Positions 36,311 through 48,914 of a stretch of 64,000 nucleotides of DNA are shown here, piece by piece. The stretch comes from Amphibalanus amphitrite. Lineage: Eukaryota; Arthropoda; Thecostraca; Balanomorpha; Balanidae. The notes beneath the pieces are model-generated. The model worked only from the letters and a program-made list of their open reading frames with translations. It searched no databases and was not told the origin of the DNA. Location of the stretch: the NCBI RefSeq assembly GCF_019059575.1, contig NW_024881534.1, positions 1,306,501 to 1,370,500 of the forward strand, given 5' to 3'. A program made the translations under genes and the position numbers. Numbering within the stretch: the first letter of the stretch is position 1; the number at the start of each line of letters is the position of its first letter.

Positions 36311-36444
36311 CAGGAGCAGTAAAAACCTTATTACAAGGCATATCGTTATATTCTTCATTAAATAAAAGAATATCGTTACATTCTTCATTTACATGAAAAA
36401 ATACAACGACATGCCTTGTAATGAGGTTTTTACTGGTCCTGATG
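36311..36444. repeat. Inverted repeat / hairpin
   Basis: CAGTAAAAACCTTATTACAA in the left arm (36311-36361) is matched in reverse complement in the right arm (36394-36444) over about 50 bases. A short ATTCTTCATT duplication lies in the loop. The word ATGTCAAAACCA occurs on both sides (36257 and 36441). It could be a small MITE or the end of a decayed element. Confidence 0.6.
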
Positions 36445-37104
36445 TCAAAACCACTAAAAGGTATGGTACTATTCAAATAAAACATTCGGACATTTTACAC
36501 AGGAAAGAGAGGGCCGCACCTCCTGTCTGTAACATCCTGCGGGCACAGTGTGTGGGGCGTCCTTTCAGCCTCGCTCCATCACGCAGCGCCCCTGACAGGG
36601 GGCCGGCTATTTGCAGGCGCGGTGACGGATGAGCTGGGACGGCCGCGGCCCTCAGCCCTTCACTCTGGGCCTCCTGCGGCCATCCATTCGTCACCTGTCA
36701 GAATCTGACGAATTACGGCTAGAATACGGCGTAACATTGTTTCACGGCATCGTAGTAGCCGGTTCAACACGTTCCATTCGACGGGCGAGATCGCCTCTGC
36801 CCGCGGAAATTTCGAAGAATTAACCGAGTCGCAGCACATTCTAACCATTAGCATTCTCTGTGCCAAGCAGTTCCAACGGCTGGAGATTCGTTCGTGCGTA
36901 GCTAAATGTTTCGATCGCATCAGGCGGCACCCCGTTCAGGTGCATCCAATCGTGTCTTCGGAGTTCAGAGACGATACGATGAACGCGAGCCGCGTGCCGT
37001 TGCGGAGCTCCGAGTCATGGTCTATCCCGGCGGGAGCACGCCTCACGCAGTGGTGTGTGAAGATACTTTACATGCGCTGTGCACTCGGGTCACGGTGGAG
37101 CGCC
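36445..37104. other. GC-rich non-coding stretch
   Basis: Higher GC from about 36510 to 37150. Open frames are short and unrecognised. Confidence 0.4.
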
Positions 37105-37142
37105 GTCACGGTTCGTCACAATTCGTCACGATTCGTCACGGT
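37105..37142. repeat. 10-bp tandem repeat GTCACGATTC
   Basis: Four near-identical ten-base units (GTCACGGTTC, GTCACAATTC, GTCACGATTC, GTCACGG). Confidence 0.8.
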
Positions 37143-40100
37143 CCGCGCGGCGGGTCCGTGTCGATTTATTACAGTTAGTCACGGCTTGATGCGGTTCTGC
37201 GGCGAACCATTATCAGCCATTACCACAAACTATCCGTTACTGACACAAAAGTAGGCATGAGTGGCCGGGGAAAGACAGAAAGCTTCGACTCAGCTTAAGC
37301 GAATGTTATAATTCCTGACAAATATCAGCATGAAGCATCAAAATACGTCCCGCTAATGTCATTTGAATGCTACAAGTCTCTGATCCCCATGAAGCCTCCT
37401 TGTATACCTTTCAAATATTATCAAGCGTCATTCCTGACATTGTGTTATCGTTATGTCCTCCCCCTCCCCCACCCCATGACATTTACCACAACAACTCTAC
37501 CGCATGCCATAGCCTCTTCAATCTTCTCAAACTTGTGTGGCAGTCATCCAACAGTGGCACAGTCACAGAGCTTCTCTGCGGGCCGCTGACGGGGAGCAGA
37601 CGCGACCTTCGAACACAACTCGGCTCATCGGGCTGCAGCTGGAGGGCTTCTGTTGGGCCCGGAGCCGGGGCGAGCTGTCGCAGCTCTCTGGACGGACGGC
37701 CGCCGGAGACGCTGCGTCAGCTCGGGGATATAGCGGTCAATGTTTGTCAGATCGGACAGGCTGACTGACTCACAGACAGACGATGGACGATGGACTTTCG
37801 GAACATTGAACAGACAAGAGGCCAATGAACGGGCCAATAAGCCAACGAACTCCCGACAAATCATCAGACGTGGGTATCGGCAGATAAGCGAATAGATTGA
37901 CAAGCCTACGGAGTATGGGTCAACGGAAAATTCGTGAAACAAAGGAAGTCGTACAAATCAAAATAGCCTATTTATTGGTAGTGCCACCGTGGTTCGGCTC
38001 CCCTTAAGACCGTGTTACACTGTCCAAAGGTAGCCAAAATCCCATTACCTTACGTAAGACAGTCTCTGAGACCTGTTACGAACACGTCGTGATCCACGGA
38101 GCTCGGTTCGTGATCCACGGAGCCGAGTTCGTGTTCGGCTGACGGTGTCTGACCCGGTTGACCCCTGCCCAGAGTAATTAACTCGTGTCACGCGGCTTCT
38201 ACGGAAATGGTCGGTCGGCATATCGGTCCGGGGACTGACAGCTTTCGTGCTAAATGATGAAGAGTGGGCGTTCCGCCGGCTTCAGAGGAATGCCGCGCTG
38301 CGTTGGGTGGTGGAAATTATGCTTATGAATCAAGTCGATGGAGTGCTGTTGCCATGTGTCACACACGCACATGAACACGTGACTCAGTTTTAAGAGTTAT
38401 GGAGCGTGTTCACTGCAGGGTCAAGTTAAGTCAAACCCTCGAGCAAAGTGTACAGACAGAAACGTCTTAACTATTTATTGTATATAATAATTAGACACAC
38501 TGCATCATCTTACCTGCCCTAAAACCACTTGTTGTCAACATGAAATGAGATAACTTCAAGATACGAAACCCTATAGTTGGCCAAAATTTACATTGCAAAT
38601 GGCTCCTGCGTCCCGACGCATATATCTACGCGGCGGCAGCAAAACAGCGCCTGCAGACGCGGCGAAACTCTCGTTTTGAGTCGACCCCGCCCCGGTCCTG
38701 CCCACAGAACTTGGCACGGGGCGTGTTCCACCATCGACCGGCGGCGGCTGGTCTGACTCCGGCAAACGGGGCTCGCTAGGGGAAACGGGGCTGGTTGGGT
38801 TCGGGAAAACTGGGGTGGTCCGGCTGGGGCGAACGGGTCTGGTCAGATTCGGTTGAGCAGTGAGCGCGGCTAGACGGGATGGCAGTGCTCGGGGAGTAAG
38901 ACGCCTTGAGTAAGACTACATAGTCCGACCGCCCTATTTGTCCCTTGATTGCTCTATTGAGCTCCGAGCAGGGAAGGCGCCACGTCCGACTGCCGTTACA
39001 GCAACAGCACCAGCGACACATGCATTACGTGGCAGCGGCAACAGTAGCAGCAACAGCAGGTCGAGTGGTCGTCAGAACATAGCAATAATTCATTGGCGGA
39101 ATCCTGGGTAATGGCTATACCAGTTAGGTGCAACAGTGTCATAGACCATAACCTGCGCCAGAGTATTGTGGGGTACGGCGCGGTGGTCCGATTTCAATAT
39201 CAGGGTGGCGAGGGGTGTCCCTACGCCAATCCTCTTTATGCAGTCTACAAAGCTACTACAACCTGCCAATTTTATTAGTAGTACCTATAAAGGTATAGCA
39301 CAACTCTGATGCCACCAAAATGAAAAAGCGCAGCATGGCTGAAGGAGCCAAGGAAATGACAGGCACATCAATTGCTGCCGCCCTCGTATAAGACAACAAT
39401 CGCCTGCAGTGCCCACGTGAGGACACGAATGCACATGTGCACTTCATACTACGCAATATAGTATACATTGTAAGTACCTACTACAGCCCTGCCTAATACG
39501 CATTACTATAGCTCGCATACCTTGAATTGAGCTGTCCACTTCTGAAGGGAAAGTTCCTCACTTCTTAGCACGGCTAGTGAATAACGTCAGTCAATCGTTC
39601 CATAGTAGGCCAAAGAAGTCAGCCGTGGGAACGCACTGCACTGGGGGTGTCAGCGCAAACGATTTCGGGTAATAGGTGCTCAAGGAACGATGACAAGCCG
39701 CTAAAGAATGGTGTGAAACGGAAAACTTAACAGCTTTGCAATGTAAGAACTATTGCAGTGTTCTTGTGAGAAAAGCCGTCACTGTCACATCGCTTATTGG
39801 AATGAAGAACGTCATACATAAGGCCAACGTTAATTTTCACTTTTACAAAGCTGTACCTACGCTACCGCAGCTCTGCAGTTTCAAGGTCTGAACTAATCAT
39901 GCATAAACCCAGCGCATAGTTATACTAAAACCAACTTAGGGAAGATACCCACGATATATTCCGATACGCCCATCCGGCACGTTGTCCAAATCATCATAAC
40001 TTCCAGCCCACGAGATGATTCTGTAATTTATTCAGTCGTTTTTCGTGCGGCCGCTAGCCAAGTTCAGGGACGCCTGTCAGCGGGGACCCGTCCATCACAC

Positions 40101-40494
40101 TGTATCGCCCATCGATCGGCCCACTGGACCGGCACGCACTGATCCATTCTGCAGTCCCGGGGGCGCTAGGGAGGGGTGACACGTGTCCCAAGAGCCAGCT
40201 CGTGGGATAATATGTGCGAGCTGGACCTCCGGGGTTTTCATCAGCTCCAGCTCTACAGGCGACGTAAGAACGAAAAACAACCGATCTCGATAGTCTCAGA
40301 TAGCAGTGGCAGAGCTGGAGCGCTTTAGAGAAGGTAGGGTAATCTTTCCTGTATAACAAATGGAAAAATCGTTACATTATGCTGCAGCGAAACACTGGCA
40401 GAGTTCTACCATTCATTTGCATCTACATTAGCGTCTTTCACCCTGCACTGACCAGATTTTTTTTTCAAACGATTTGCAGAAGCGTTCTCGGAAC
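37143..40494. other. Non-coding stretch
   Basis: Contains a short repeat at about 38086-38130 (TTCGTGATCCACGGAGC-type word, twice). No gene was recognised. Confidence 0.45.
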
Positions 40495-40760
40495 TTTTGT
40501 GCGCGTCCCAATCCGTGTGCGGTCGGTTTTTCTCCCGATTCCGACAGAGACTGATGGCGAGGCTGCTCGTCAGCTCCTGTGGGACTCGTTGGACGGCCTG
40601 CGGCCAAGACCCCACAGACTGCGGCCGGGAGATGAGATCCTGCCGCAGCCAATCGGCTCTCACACTCGCCCACTCCCAGCTCTACCAGCATTGTGGAGAA
40701 GTCGGCTAGACACTCACCGCTCATCATCTGCGAGTAACGTATGGTATCGATAGTTCTTTT
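40495..40760. other. GC-rich island open in several frames
   Basis: A compact GC-rich block after a T-run, with AG dinucleotides placed like acceptors (for example after ttttctcccgattccgacag, plus strand). It is open in several frames on both strands. None of the translations is recognisable, so it is either a small exon or simply GC-rich sequence. Confidence 0.15.
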
Positions 40761-43700
40761 TTCGCCCACTGATGCCATTCAGCGAAGCTGCATTTGATGT
40801 GAGTGAGAAACTGGTAAACAACACATGCACCAGGCGCAACAAATATAACACTCGTAGCCAAACTTTTTCGGATATTCGTTTTGTTATTGAAATTTCCATG
40901 CTCCAGCTTCAGCACTCAGCTCAAAATAGATAATTAACTATTCAATAGACATCCATTGTTATCCCATCCATTGTCCTTCATCGTTATGCTCGCAGCGATG
41001 TGCCTTTCCAACTTCTCTTCAAACTTATCTCGCTGGCCCAGTCGACACGTTCCTCTACATCCCCGAGCCACCCAAGCTTCTCTCGGGCCTCTCGCTCCAC
41101 GGTCGAAGTTCGCCAACTGGCGCAGCTCATCTGTTCGTCTCAGCCCTCGTTCTCTCCACCGGCTCGCAGTTTCGCACCAGCAGCCTACTCGGTCGTAAAT
41201 CGCCCATTATTGGGCTGGCTGGCCAGCGCTGTCCGCTCGGTGTTATAATGATGGTAGGCCGGGGCCGACCGCACCTCCGCGCCGGGTCAGGCCGCGTGCC
41301 TGCGAGACGGACGGCGCCGGCGCAAATGAGGCCAGTTAGGGCTCGGCGGAGGTGTGAGGTGGGGATGGGGGGGGGGGTAGAGAGGGGGACTGTGGACGTG
41401 TTGGCTGGACTCGAGGGGTGTTGTGGTTAATTGATCCGCTGTGATGGTCGTATTGACGTAATTGGACAATGTTAGCTGGAACCCTGCGCTCGTTTATGGA
41501 GACCTTGAGAAAGAAATGAGAAGGTGCGGCGCAGAAGGGAGTGGTTAAATAGCGACCACAAATAAAGATGTGCGATGCAAAATGTTGTATTAGATAAATG
41601 TACATGAATGCTTAAACATTTCCTGTGATAATGTTCATGGCATTTCTCACATTGAAAAGTCAATTTCGTTCAACATGTGTGTCGCATAAACGTTTGAAAA
41701 GCCCAAGGCACAAAGCGAATGGCACTGCATATATGGAATTCTTTATTTTAAAGCGGTAACAAAGAGGCTGGGATATGAGGTCATTTTTCTCTTTCAGCAC
41801 CTCCTGCAAAAGATCCAATTTCAAAGTCCATGCCAAGTAAGCGCGCGACTTTAATAGTCGCCGGCCGTCCCCGTCCGTTAGCCAAATGGAGGGCGCCGCA
41901 GGAAATGGCAGTAACCCACACCCTCCCACGGTTCAATCTTGGCTGTGCGAGTGTCAAAGGCGCAAGTCAGGAACAATTTCATCAATAAGACCGAGCTCAA
42001 TCATTAGGGACATTTCGACTTGTGAGACGACATCGGAATTGCATCTATCAAAACTACTTTCATTCGTAAAATCCCTTAAATATTGTTTATTGATAAGTTT
42101 GGTATTAATCCTAAACACCTAAGCAACAAACCCGCACTCTAGATCAGCAAATACTTACTTGTAAATGAATGCAAAACGTCTGCACAATACCAGATCATAT
42201 TGATCGTAAAAGCCCTCATCAAATTAAAGTTTATTTCCGAATAACTGTACAAAATATCCGAAGAGAAGAATGTTATGAGCTAGCTTACCCAGCCTGATAT
42301 GATTTGTTTATTATTTGTTTGTTATTTCGTGGCAATCCAACCAAAATGTCATCTCTTTTACCTGATTGGCGCTAAAGGTTATGGTTGCGCCAAGTAGTTG
42401 TGGCTATAGGCACTTCCAGTGATCCTATCGCCCAACTCCCCTACCCGGCTTAGGCGACTTGGCTCGCTCCGAATATCGTGCCTTTGGCTGTTCGCCTCTG
42501 AAGTGGCGTTCCGCCGCATTGGGAGGGAAACCATGCCGCCGGGGTCGCAAACTTGGACAGCGGAGCTCGCCATCTCTTCAGCATAATGACGATAGTGCCT
42601 CGCGACCGCTAACCACCCGGCTTAGGTGGGCTTGACACCGCGAGTGGCAGGTCATGGAGCGGACAAGGGGGCAGCAATTTCCGCCGGTAACAGCCCGTGT
42701 GATGTGCGAATTAATGTCGGCTCGACAAAGCCGCCACCGTAGGCGTGCGATTTCAGGTTAACTAAGTGGCGTGCTGTTGGATGTCCCGGGTAGGGTGATG
42801 AGCTGATGACATTTGGCGTGTTATAGCGCTAGTTAATTCTGAGGTAACCCGCCATTACCAAGCGTAGCATGATTGGTTTTATTTATTTCCATAAGCTTGA
42901 AATCCTCGCTTGTATTTAGAGTGATGTAACAGTTGCATGAATATGATGCATTCCAAGAGAAAGACCGCCGAATCATTTCTAGCAGACTCACCCTCAAGTT
43001 CCAGCCAAAACCCTGCAGTCTTGAGATCAGCCTCCACTCATTCCTCATACTCCCAGCCTCAGCCGAACCCTGATTCTAACCTCAACCCTATCCTGTGCCC
43101 CACACTCAGCCCACAAGCCCACACATCTCCGGTGGGCGGCTCTTTACACCTTTCCTCACAGTTCAGCTCAGCACATTGCAGCCAGCATTGCAGCCGGCTC
43201 GGCGCACACACGCTGAGTGGGCAGCGCGCTGTGGCTGCCGATAGGCTGTTTTCCCTCTCTGACACACACACGCTATCTGCGAGTGGTCCGAGTAATGGAC
43301 CGGGGTCCCGGAGGAACGCTCCCAGAAAGATGATGGTATCCTCGGGGATATTGAATGGGTATGACGCGTCACGAACCGTGAATGGTGACCGCTCCTCGCG
43401 CCGGGGAAATGGGACGGTGGGCCTGGCCGCCAGAGAGGTGAGAGGTATATCAGAGGTTCAGATAATGTTTGTTGAATTTAGAAATCGTTTACACGCGCTT
43501 AGGAACCCTTAAATAATCATCAATTAACATCAACGCGCTTACATTCAGGCGTTAGCACTCCTATGATGTGATGATTGCATGAACATCTCAAAGCAAAGTT
43601 TGAATTTCCAATGGGCGTTGGTCGCCACGTCGCCACCTTCAAAAATTGCACGCAAGCTCTAAGCTGAGGCTTTCTACTATGAATAACTCAAGTGTCATCT

Positions 43701-45198
43701 AAATTATTTCACATGGCATATGTGTTTAATGTCAGAGCGACGAAATAGGCAGTGCATTCCTGAGCTGAGCCCAGCAATGTAGGCACTAGACAGCCTCTCG
43801 GCAAGCATGTGTTATTCCGTGATTTTGCCGTTTCTGGAGGCCGGCGACGCCACTAACAGGACATTTAATTGACGAGAATGTCTCTGTCACCGCGGATGGA
43901 AGACAGTATTGGTAAACAACCACAAACAGCTACACCTTTCGATGACATGTCAATCATTTGTTGGTGGTTCTCTGAAACCTTTCGCAGCTGCCAAACATCG
44001 TCATTGAAGATGGAGAATTCCTAGCATGATCAACGATCAATCCTTGCTCAGCGTGTGGCCCTGTGTGATCGTGAGTCTTACGAGTATTCGGCGACAAGCT
44101 ATAATTCTGACTGAGGCCGTCTGGAGTCTCTAGCTGAGTCTGGTTTAGTCAGGTCCGCCAGTCCAGTATAATCCAGACCTTGTCCGATCTGTTTTAATCT
44201 GAGACCTATGATCTGAGGCATATTGCAGTATCAATCTCACTTGGGTCCATGTGCCCGCTTTGGTCTGACGTGGTCTGGTCTGGCGTCATTCACATCATTC
44301 CGCGGCTGGTCACGAAGCAGACCCCTCTGTCTGGAATTCGGGACAGGGCGTGGCACAGTGACTCCACATGGGTGGGCGGTCTGTGTCGTGAGTAATCTGG
44401 GCCTGCGCCGGCACAGCCGACTCTCGTAAACAGTGCACGTAGTGCAGTGGTGAGTGCAGACGGTTGGGACTCGCCAGCTGAGACACGTGGTTTGGCTGTG
44501 TCTGTCACGTGGAGAAGGTGACAAAATAGAAAGATGATTGTCGACATAAGATTATGTCACATATACGGTTTTCTCAGGCGATCGATAGCAGTGCGGATGT
44601 GACACAAGACAGATAAAGTTTTTGCATGATGCCAAACTGCCATTGATGCGCTCGAACGTAGTCATATGACTGTCAGATCTGACAGGATTCAGGAACTCAA
44701 CATAAAACTGAGTTCCAGAACTGATGTAAAGTTGATGTTTGAAAGTTCACACACAGGGCATTAGACAACACAGGAGCATATGTATGAAATAGCAATACTA
44801 TCCAATGAAAATGAGTTTTGCAGTATGGGTGTGCTAGTTAGTTAAAATTCGGTCGTTAACTCTAGTGTGACCTTCGCATTCGGTGGTCCGATCTTCGCTT
44901 TCGGTAATAGGATTTCTGAAATAAAACTCGTCTTAGAACTTGCAACGGGAGACAAACGTGGATAGTTGTGCCACTGATTACGATGGCTTCCCATTTGACA
45001 ACATGTCTTCCCATGTCAACAACATTAGCCACATATTTGCTAAATATTCTGCATACCGTGGAACTCGTTGACAATGCGGTGGCGTGAGTAACGTAGTAAT
45101 GGAATGCACGGTGGGCCGCGAAGCTCAGAAAACACAGGATGTGTCGAAATGGTGCTGCTGCATACACGCCCCTCTCACCGACCCTGTGTGTGCTATTC
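40761..45198. other. Mostly non-coding; one unrecognised 191-codon frame
   Basis: A plus-strand frame at 42937-43512 (MNMMHSKRKTAESFLADSPS...) is Ser/Pro/Gln-rich and open for 191 codons. Without homology or splice support I treat it as probably chance. A GC-rich block at 42380-42760 and G-runs near 41368-41378 are present. Otherwise nothing. Confidence 0.3.
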
Positions 45199-45358
45199 GT
45201 ACAGTCGTGTACAGGTTGATGGTCCCCTACTCTTTATCCACCGGGTTCCTATGGCTCAGCATTGGCAGCAGCCGCCTGGTACCGGTAGGCTGTGCCGCAT
45301 GACCCGAGAGTGAAGCGGCACAGTCTACCCACGCTGTTTGACATCGGCTCGGGTCGCC
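45199..45358 (+). repeat. 160-bp repeat, copy 1
   Basis: It begins GTACAGTCGTGTAC (itself palindromic) and contains a 14-15 base hairpin, GTAGGCTGTGCCGC facing GCGGCACAGTCTAC. It ends in GGCTCGGGTCGCC. By eye it differs from the inverted copy at 46504-46663 at only four of 160 positions. Confidence 0.9.
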
Positions 45359-45854
45359 GGGTGGAGCGCTTTGTAGACCAGCTGTCGCGTCAGACCAGCG
45401 CGGGGGGAGGGGCTCGTCTCGGTGGTTGGCGTGGGCTGGCGAGTGCGTGGGGCGTGGTGGTGGACCATGGGGGCTGGGCGGGTGTGTGTGGTCACTTGCT
45501 GCATTGCACATTTTGCGTCGTTTAACAATTGCATTCCTGTTTTTGCTAAGCACAATGCACGGAAGACCCAGCGAATATAAGTTACCTGTGCATTGTGCAA
45601 AACGTGATTTGGCACGGTATCGAGGCAACCATAGGTCTTGTGCCACATATATGCATGATATTTAGGTAATACGCTTATGAAAATGGTAGATTGATCGGAT
45701 TGATCCTGGATGTCAATTCGTATGCTAAATGTCGACATGTATTAAATGAACGAATGAATGAATCAATCAATCAATCGACAATCGACATGTAGATATAAAA
45801 CCGTATAAATGGCTCGCAACCACTAAAATCAAACCAGAACCTAACTCGGAAAAG

Positions 45855-45955
45855 TAGCCGGAGCCCCGATGAGGCTCGAACCGGGACTCCACGTTGAAAG
45901 TTTTGCCAATGATCCATCATCATTCCACCAAGCTAGAGCGACCGGCACCCGAAAC
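45855..45955 (-). mobile_element. tRNA-like SINE head
   Basis: On the minus strand CTAGCTTGGTGG is an acceptable box A and GGTTCGAGCC an exact box B. CTACTTTT follows as a possible RNA polymerase III terminator. Arms do not fold into a full tRNA. Confidence 0.5.
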
Positions 45956-46042
45956 CGCAAAAACATTCATTGACTTTTTTGCCGACCTCCCGGCCCCGCC
46001 GCCCGCCCGGCCAGACTTTGCCCCGGCCGTGGCCACCATCCG

Positions 46043-46120
46043 GTGTAGCTCAGCGTAGGAGTGCTAGACTGTCAAACTGACCGGTAGTGAGAGGCCCGGT
46101 TCGAGACGCTTCGCGTGCTG
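46043..46120 (+). mobile_element. tRNA-like SINE head
   Basis: GGTGTAGCTCAGCGTAGGAG gives box A and GGTTCGAGAC box B, with a loop CTGTCAA where an anticodon would lie. The T-stem does not close, so this is a SINE or pseudogene and not a tRNA gene. Confidence 0.5.
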
Positions 46121-46503
46121 GACGTTTATTTCTGTGTCGGAGGCTATGCGATTAGTCCACTTTTCAGAAACATTATTTGGTGACAGGTCTGTTTTCTTTC
46201 TTTGCTGTAATTCATGAGGAGACCGTATGGACCCTTACCTGTCCTTCCGCACCCCACTTGGGAGATTTTGTGAATATCTCTAAAGCGAATTTTTGGAGGG
46301 TGGATTACGATCGGTTCTACGCGACAAGTGACCACTCACACCCAGCCCCAGGTCCGCTCACTCCCTCCCCACATCACCCCCGCCCCACACCACACTCCAG
46401 CCCGCCTCATCCACCGAGCTGAGCCAAATAGACAAGCCTGACCCTTACCCCCCCCCCCTCCCCCAGCCGGTGTAACGCAGCGTCCGGTCAAATCGCTCTA
46501 CCA

Positions 46504-46663
46504 GGCGACCCGAGCCGGTGTCATACAGTGTGGGTAGGCTGTGCCGCTTCACTCTCGGGTCATGCGGCACAGCCTACCGGTACCAGGCGGCTGCTGCCAA
46601 TGCTGAGCCATAGGAACCCGGTGGATAAAGAGTAGGGGACCATCAACCTGTACACGACTGTAC
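46504..46663 (-). repeat. 160-bp repeat, copy 2 (inverted)
   Basis: Reverse complement of 45199-45358, about 97% identical by eye. Weaker similarity runs on past GGTCGCC into GGTAGAGCG-type sequence on both copies. The pair encloses 1145 bases that hold two tRNA-like SINE heads. Confidence 0.9.
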
Positions 46664-48009
46664 AATGAGCAATTCTCCCAGCAACAACTGCAACAAGCCA
46701 TGAGGCGGATGTTATTGTTCAGCAACCATTGTTTTGCTCCATTGCAGTTATTTATTTCGGCTTCGATCGTAAGCAGATTCGGATATCCATTTCCGAGGCT
46801 ATTGAAGAACCTTCAGTTGAGTTGGCTGATAGAATTTGTTCATCCAAGAGTTTATGAGGTAGAGGTGACCCCAAAGAATAAGCGAGCAAGTTGGGTTGTT
46901 TCGCGACCTTTCAACGCAAGTCCTAATTTAACTTGCTCATAGGGGTCAAATTACTCAGCGTTGCGGCATTGGGTTCATTAGAAAATGCAGTTAATCATTT
47001 TGTCGTTGATGAATGACTTCTCATGAACCGCGCGCTTTGAAATATTAGCTAATAAAGAAACAATTCGCAGATAAAGATGAGCACAGCTAACTATTGCATA
47101 GAACTTTAAAAGCATTTATTAGCAAATTTATACCACTGTTAACGTCCACTGCTGAGCAAGTAACTTGAGCTATAAAAAAAAAAACAGAAAAGCAGCAAAG
47201 GACGGTCAAACATTTTGAGAGTCGTCCCTTTCAGTGCCAGAGCAGCACGCCATTCGCCTGTCTCCTTTAAACTAGACACAGTTCTTGATGCACGCGAGCC
47301 GATGCATTCAATTCAAACCACCTTCAAATAAGGCGGCAGGGCTTCTCCGCTTAGAGGGAAAACACCCCATCCCGTAACGAGCAAGGATGACGCAATATGC
47401 CATCTCACAATACACTAACAGCCACGTAAGGAGGAGGGTCCGACTTCGAGCCACGCAAACTGTGCAGCATTGCGCGTGTAACTTTGAGCCCTTCCGCTGC
47501 CTAATCATGATAAGAGATTGAGTGTGTTATGTTTTGAATTACATATATCTGGACCGTGTGCAGTTAAATGAAGAAAAAATAATGTGCTAGTCAATACTGT
47601 TCCATCTGTTCTTAGCTCGTGCGATGAGTTCGATAGGGCATTGTACCGAACTCGCACGTAGGGGGCAATCGCATCTACGCCTCGGAGATCTCTGTGACAG
47701 TGTAAGCGGAGCACGCGCTGTAGGTAGATGATAAGCAGACGATATGAGAAAATGAAGTATGATACTCTTGACACCCAATATGATCAAAGGTCGATGCTTC
47801 CTAGTCCGTCGTCATTCATAATCGTGCCATAATGTCACTGTTTATAGTAAGCGCTAGGCCAGTCTTATATCTGTCACTGGTCAAAAGCCATGGACATCCC
47901 GACCAAGCTGACACCAGCTCTTTGAGAAAGAAAATCTTCGGTCTACATTTATCACTCAGCAGTTATTTTCGGCCGTCTTAGCAAGTGTACTCGATGACCT
48001 ATAATGCCA
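46664..48009. other. Non-coding stretch
   Basis: Nothing recognised. Confidence 0.5.
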
Positions 48010-48914
48010 TTATCCCTATTAGTGGCAGGCTCCTGGCTACCCCTATTAGTGGCAGGGGGGGGGGGGGCTGTTTACGACCCCCCTTGATATCTCGAGATCT
48101 AACGGGCCGATTTTCAAAATTCAAACGGCATTCGATTTCGCTCAACGAGATCTACATTTCTAAAAAAAATTAAAAATGTCAATAGGGGGGTAGAGGGGGG
48201 TAAAAACGGGCAAATTGCAGATACATTTTAGACTGTTTATCACGGCCAGGTTTCTGAACCAATCTTAACGCAACCTTTGCCAATCGATAGAGCCCCTGTG
48301 AACTGGAGAATCCATGTGAACCAGGAATTCACATGGATTCTAAAAATATGCATTTTCAAAAATCATAGGCGGATACAGATCATTGAGATTGGGGTACACA
48401 AAAAGTATAGTAAATAAGGTTTTTGTTGGTACTGTTTCTAAAAAGGGTGGCAATGGTCTTGTTATGTTACAATTTTCTTATGAGAGAACGACTAAAATTG
48501 TATTGGTCATGCATAGGCGGTGTCAGGGCACCTATGTTGGGAGGTAAAAAATAACTCCCCTTTTTGGACGCCTGGATCCGCCTATTATAGCAAAAACGTG
48601 TCAAAAGAGGATGCACAATAACTTTGTATATGTTATCACATGATACCTTTCATTCACTGTTCGTAAAACTGGTGCAGCATCGTAATCTTCGCCCAAATGA
48701 CTCGCTTCACGAATAGCACCCCCAAATTCCCAGTACTCTGGAGCCGCCCCTGGTAAAGTTATGAGCTTGAAATTTTCAGGGAATATGCCCAATTTAGTGT
48801 TAGGAAAAGTCAGAAAATTTCAGCATCGTAGCTTCAGCGGTTTCGGAGATATTCCCGAAAAACCTGAGGGGTGGATAAAAACAACCCCCCCCCCCCTGCC
48901 ACTAATAGGGTTAA
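48010..48914. mobile_element. TTAA-type transposon, copy G
   Basis: The left end is TTAT then CCCTATTAGTGGCAGG; the right end in complement is TTAA then CCCTATTAGTGGCAGGGGG. The left TIR occurs twice (48014 and 48040). A G-run follows the left end and a C-run precedes the right end. Unlike A, B, D, E and F, the interior has almost no AGGTCA words. Inside, ATAGGCGGATACAG (about 48366) faces CTGGATCCGCCTAT (about 48572-48585), suggesting a second small element nested in it. Confidence 0.7.
48363..48588. mobile_element. Possible small nested inverted-repeat element
   Basis: The ends CATAGGCGGATACAG and CTGGATCCGCCTATT are imperfect inverted repeats. Similar GGCGGATCCAG-type ends are common in small DNA transposons. 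The target duplication is not clear. Confidence 0.35.

Noticed and set aside
42937-43512. 191-codon plus-strand gene
   Set aside because: Low-complexity Ser/Pro/Gln content, no recognised domain and no supported splice sites. A frame this long can arise by chance in 64 kb.
46043-46120. A tRNA-Asp gene (CTGTCAA loop)
   Set aside because: The T-stem does not close and the acceptor ends do not pair.
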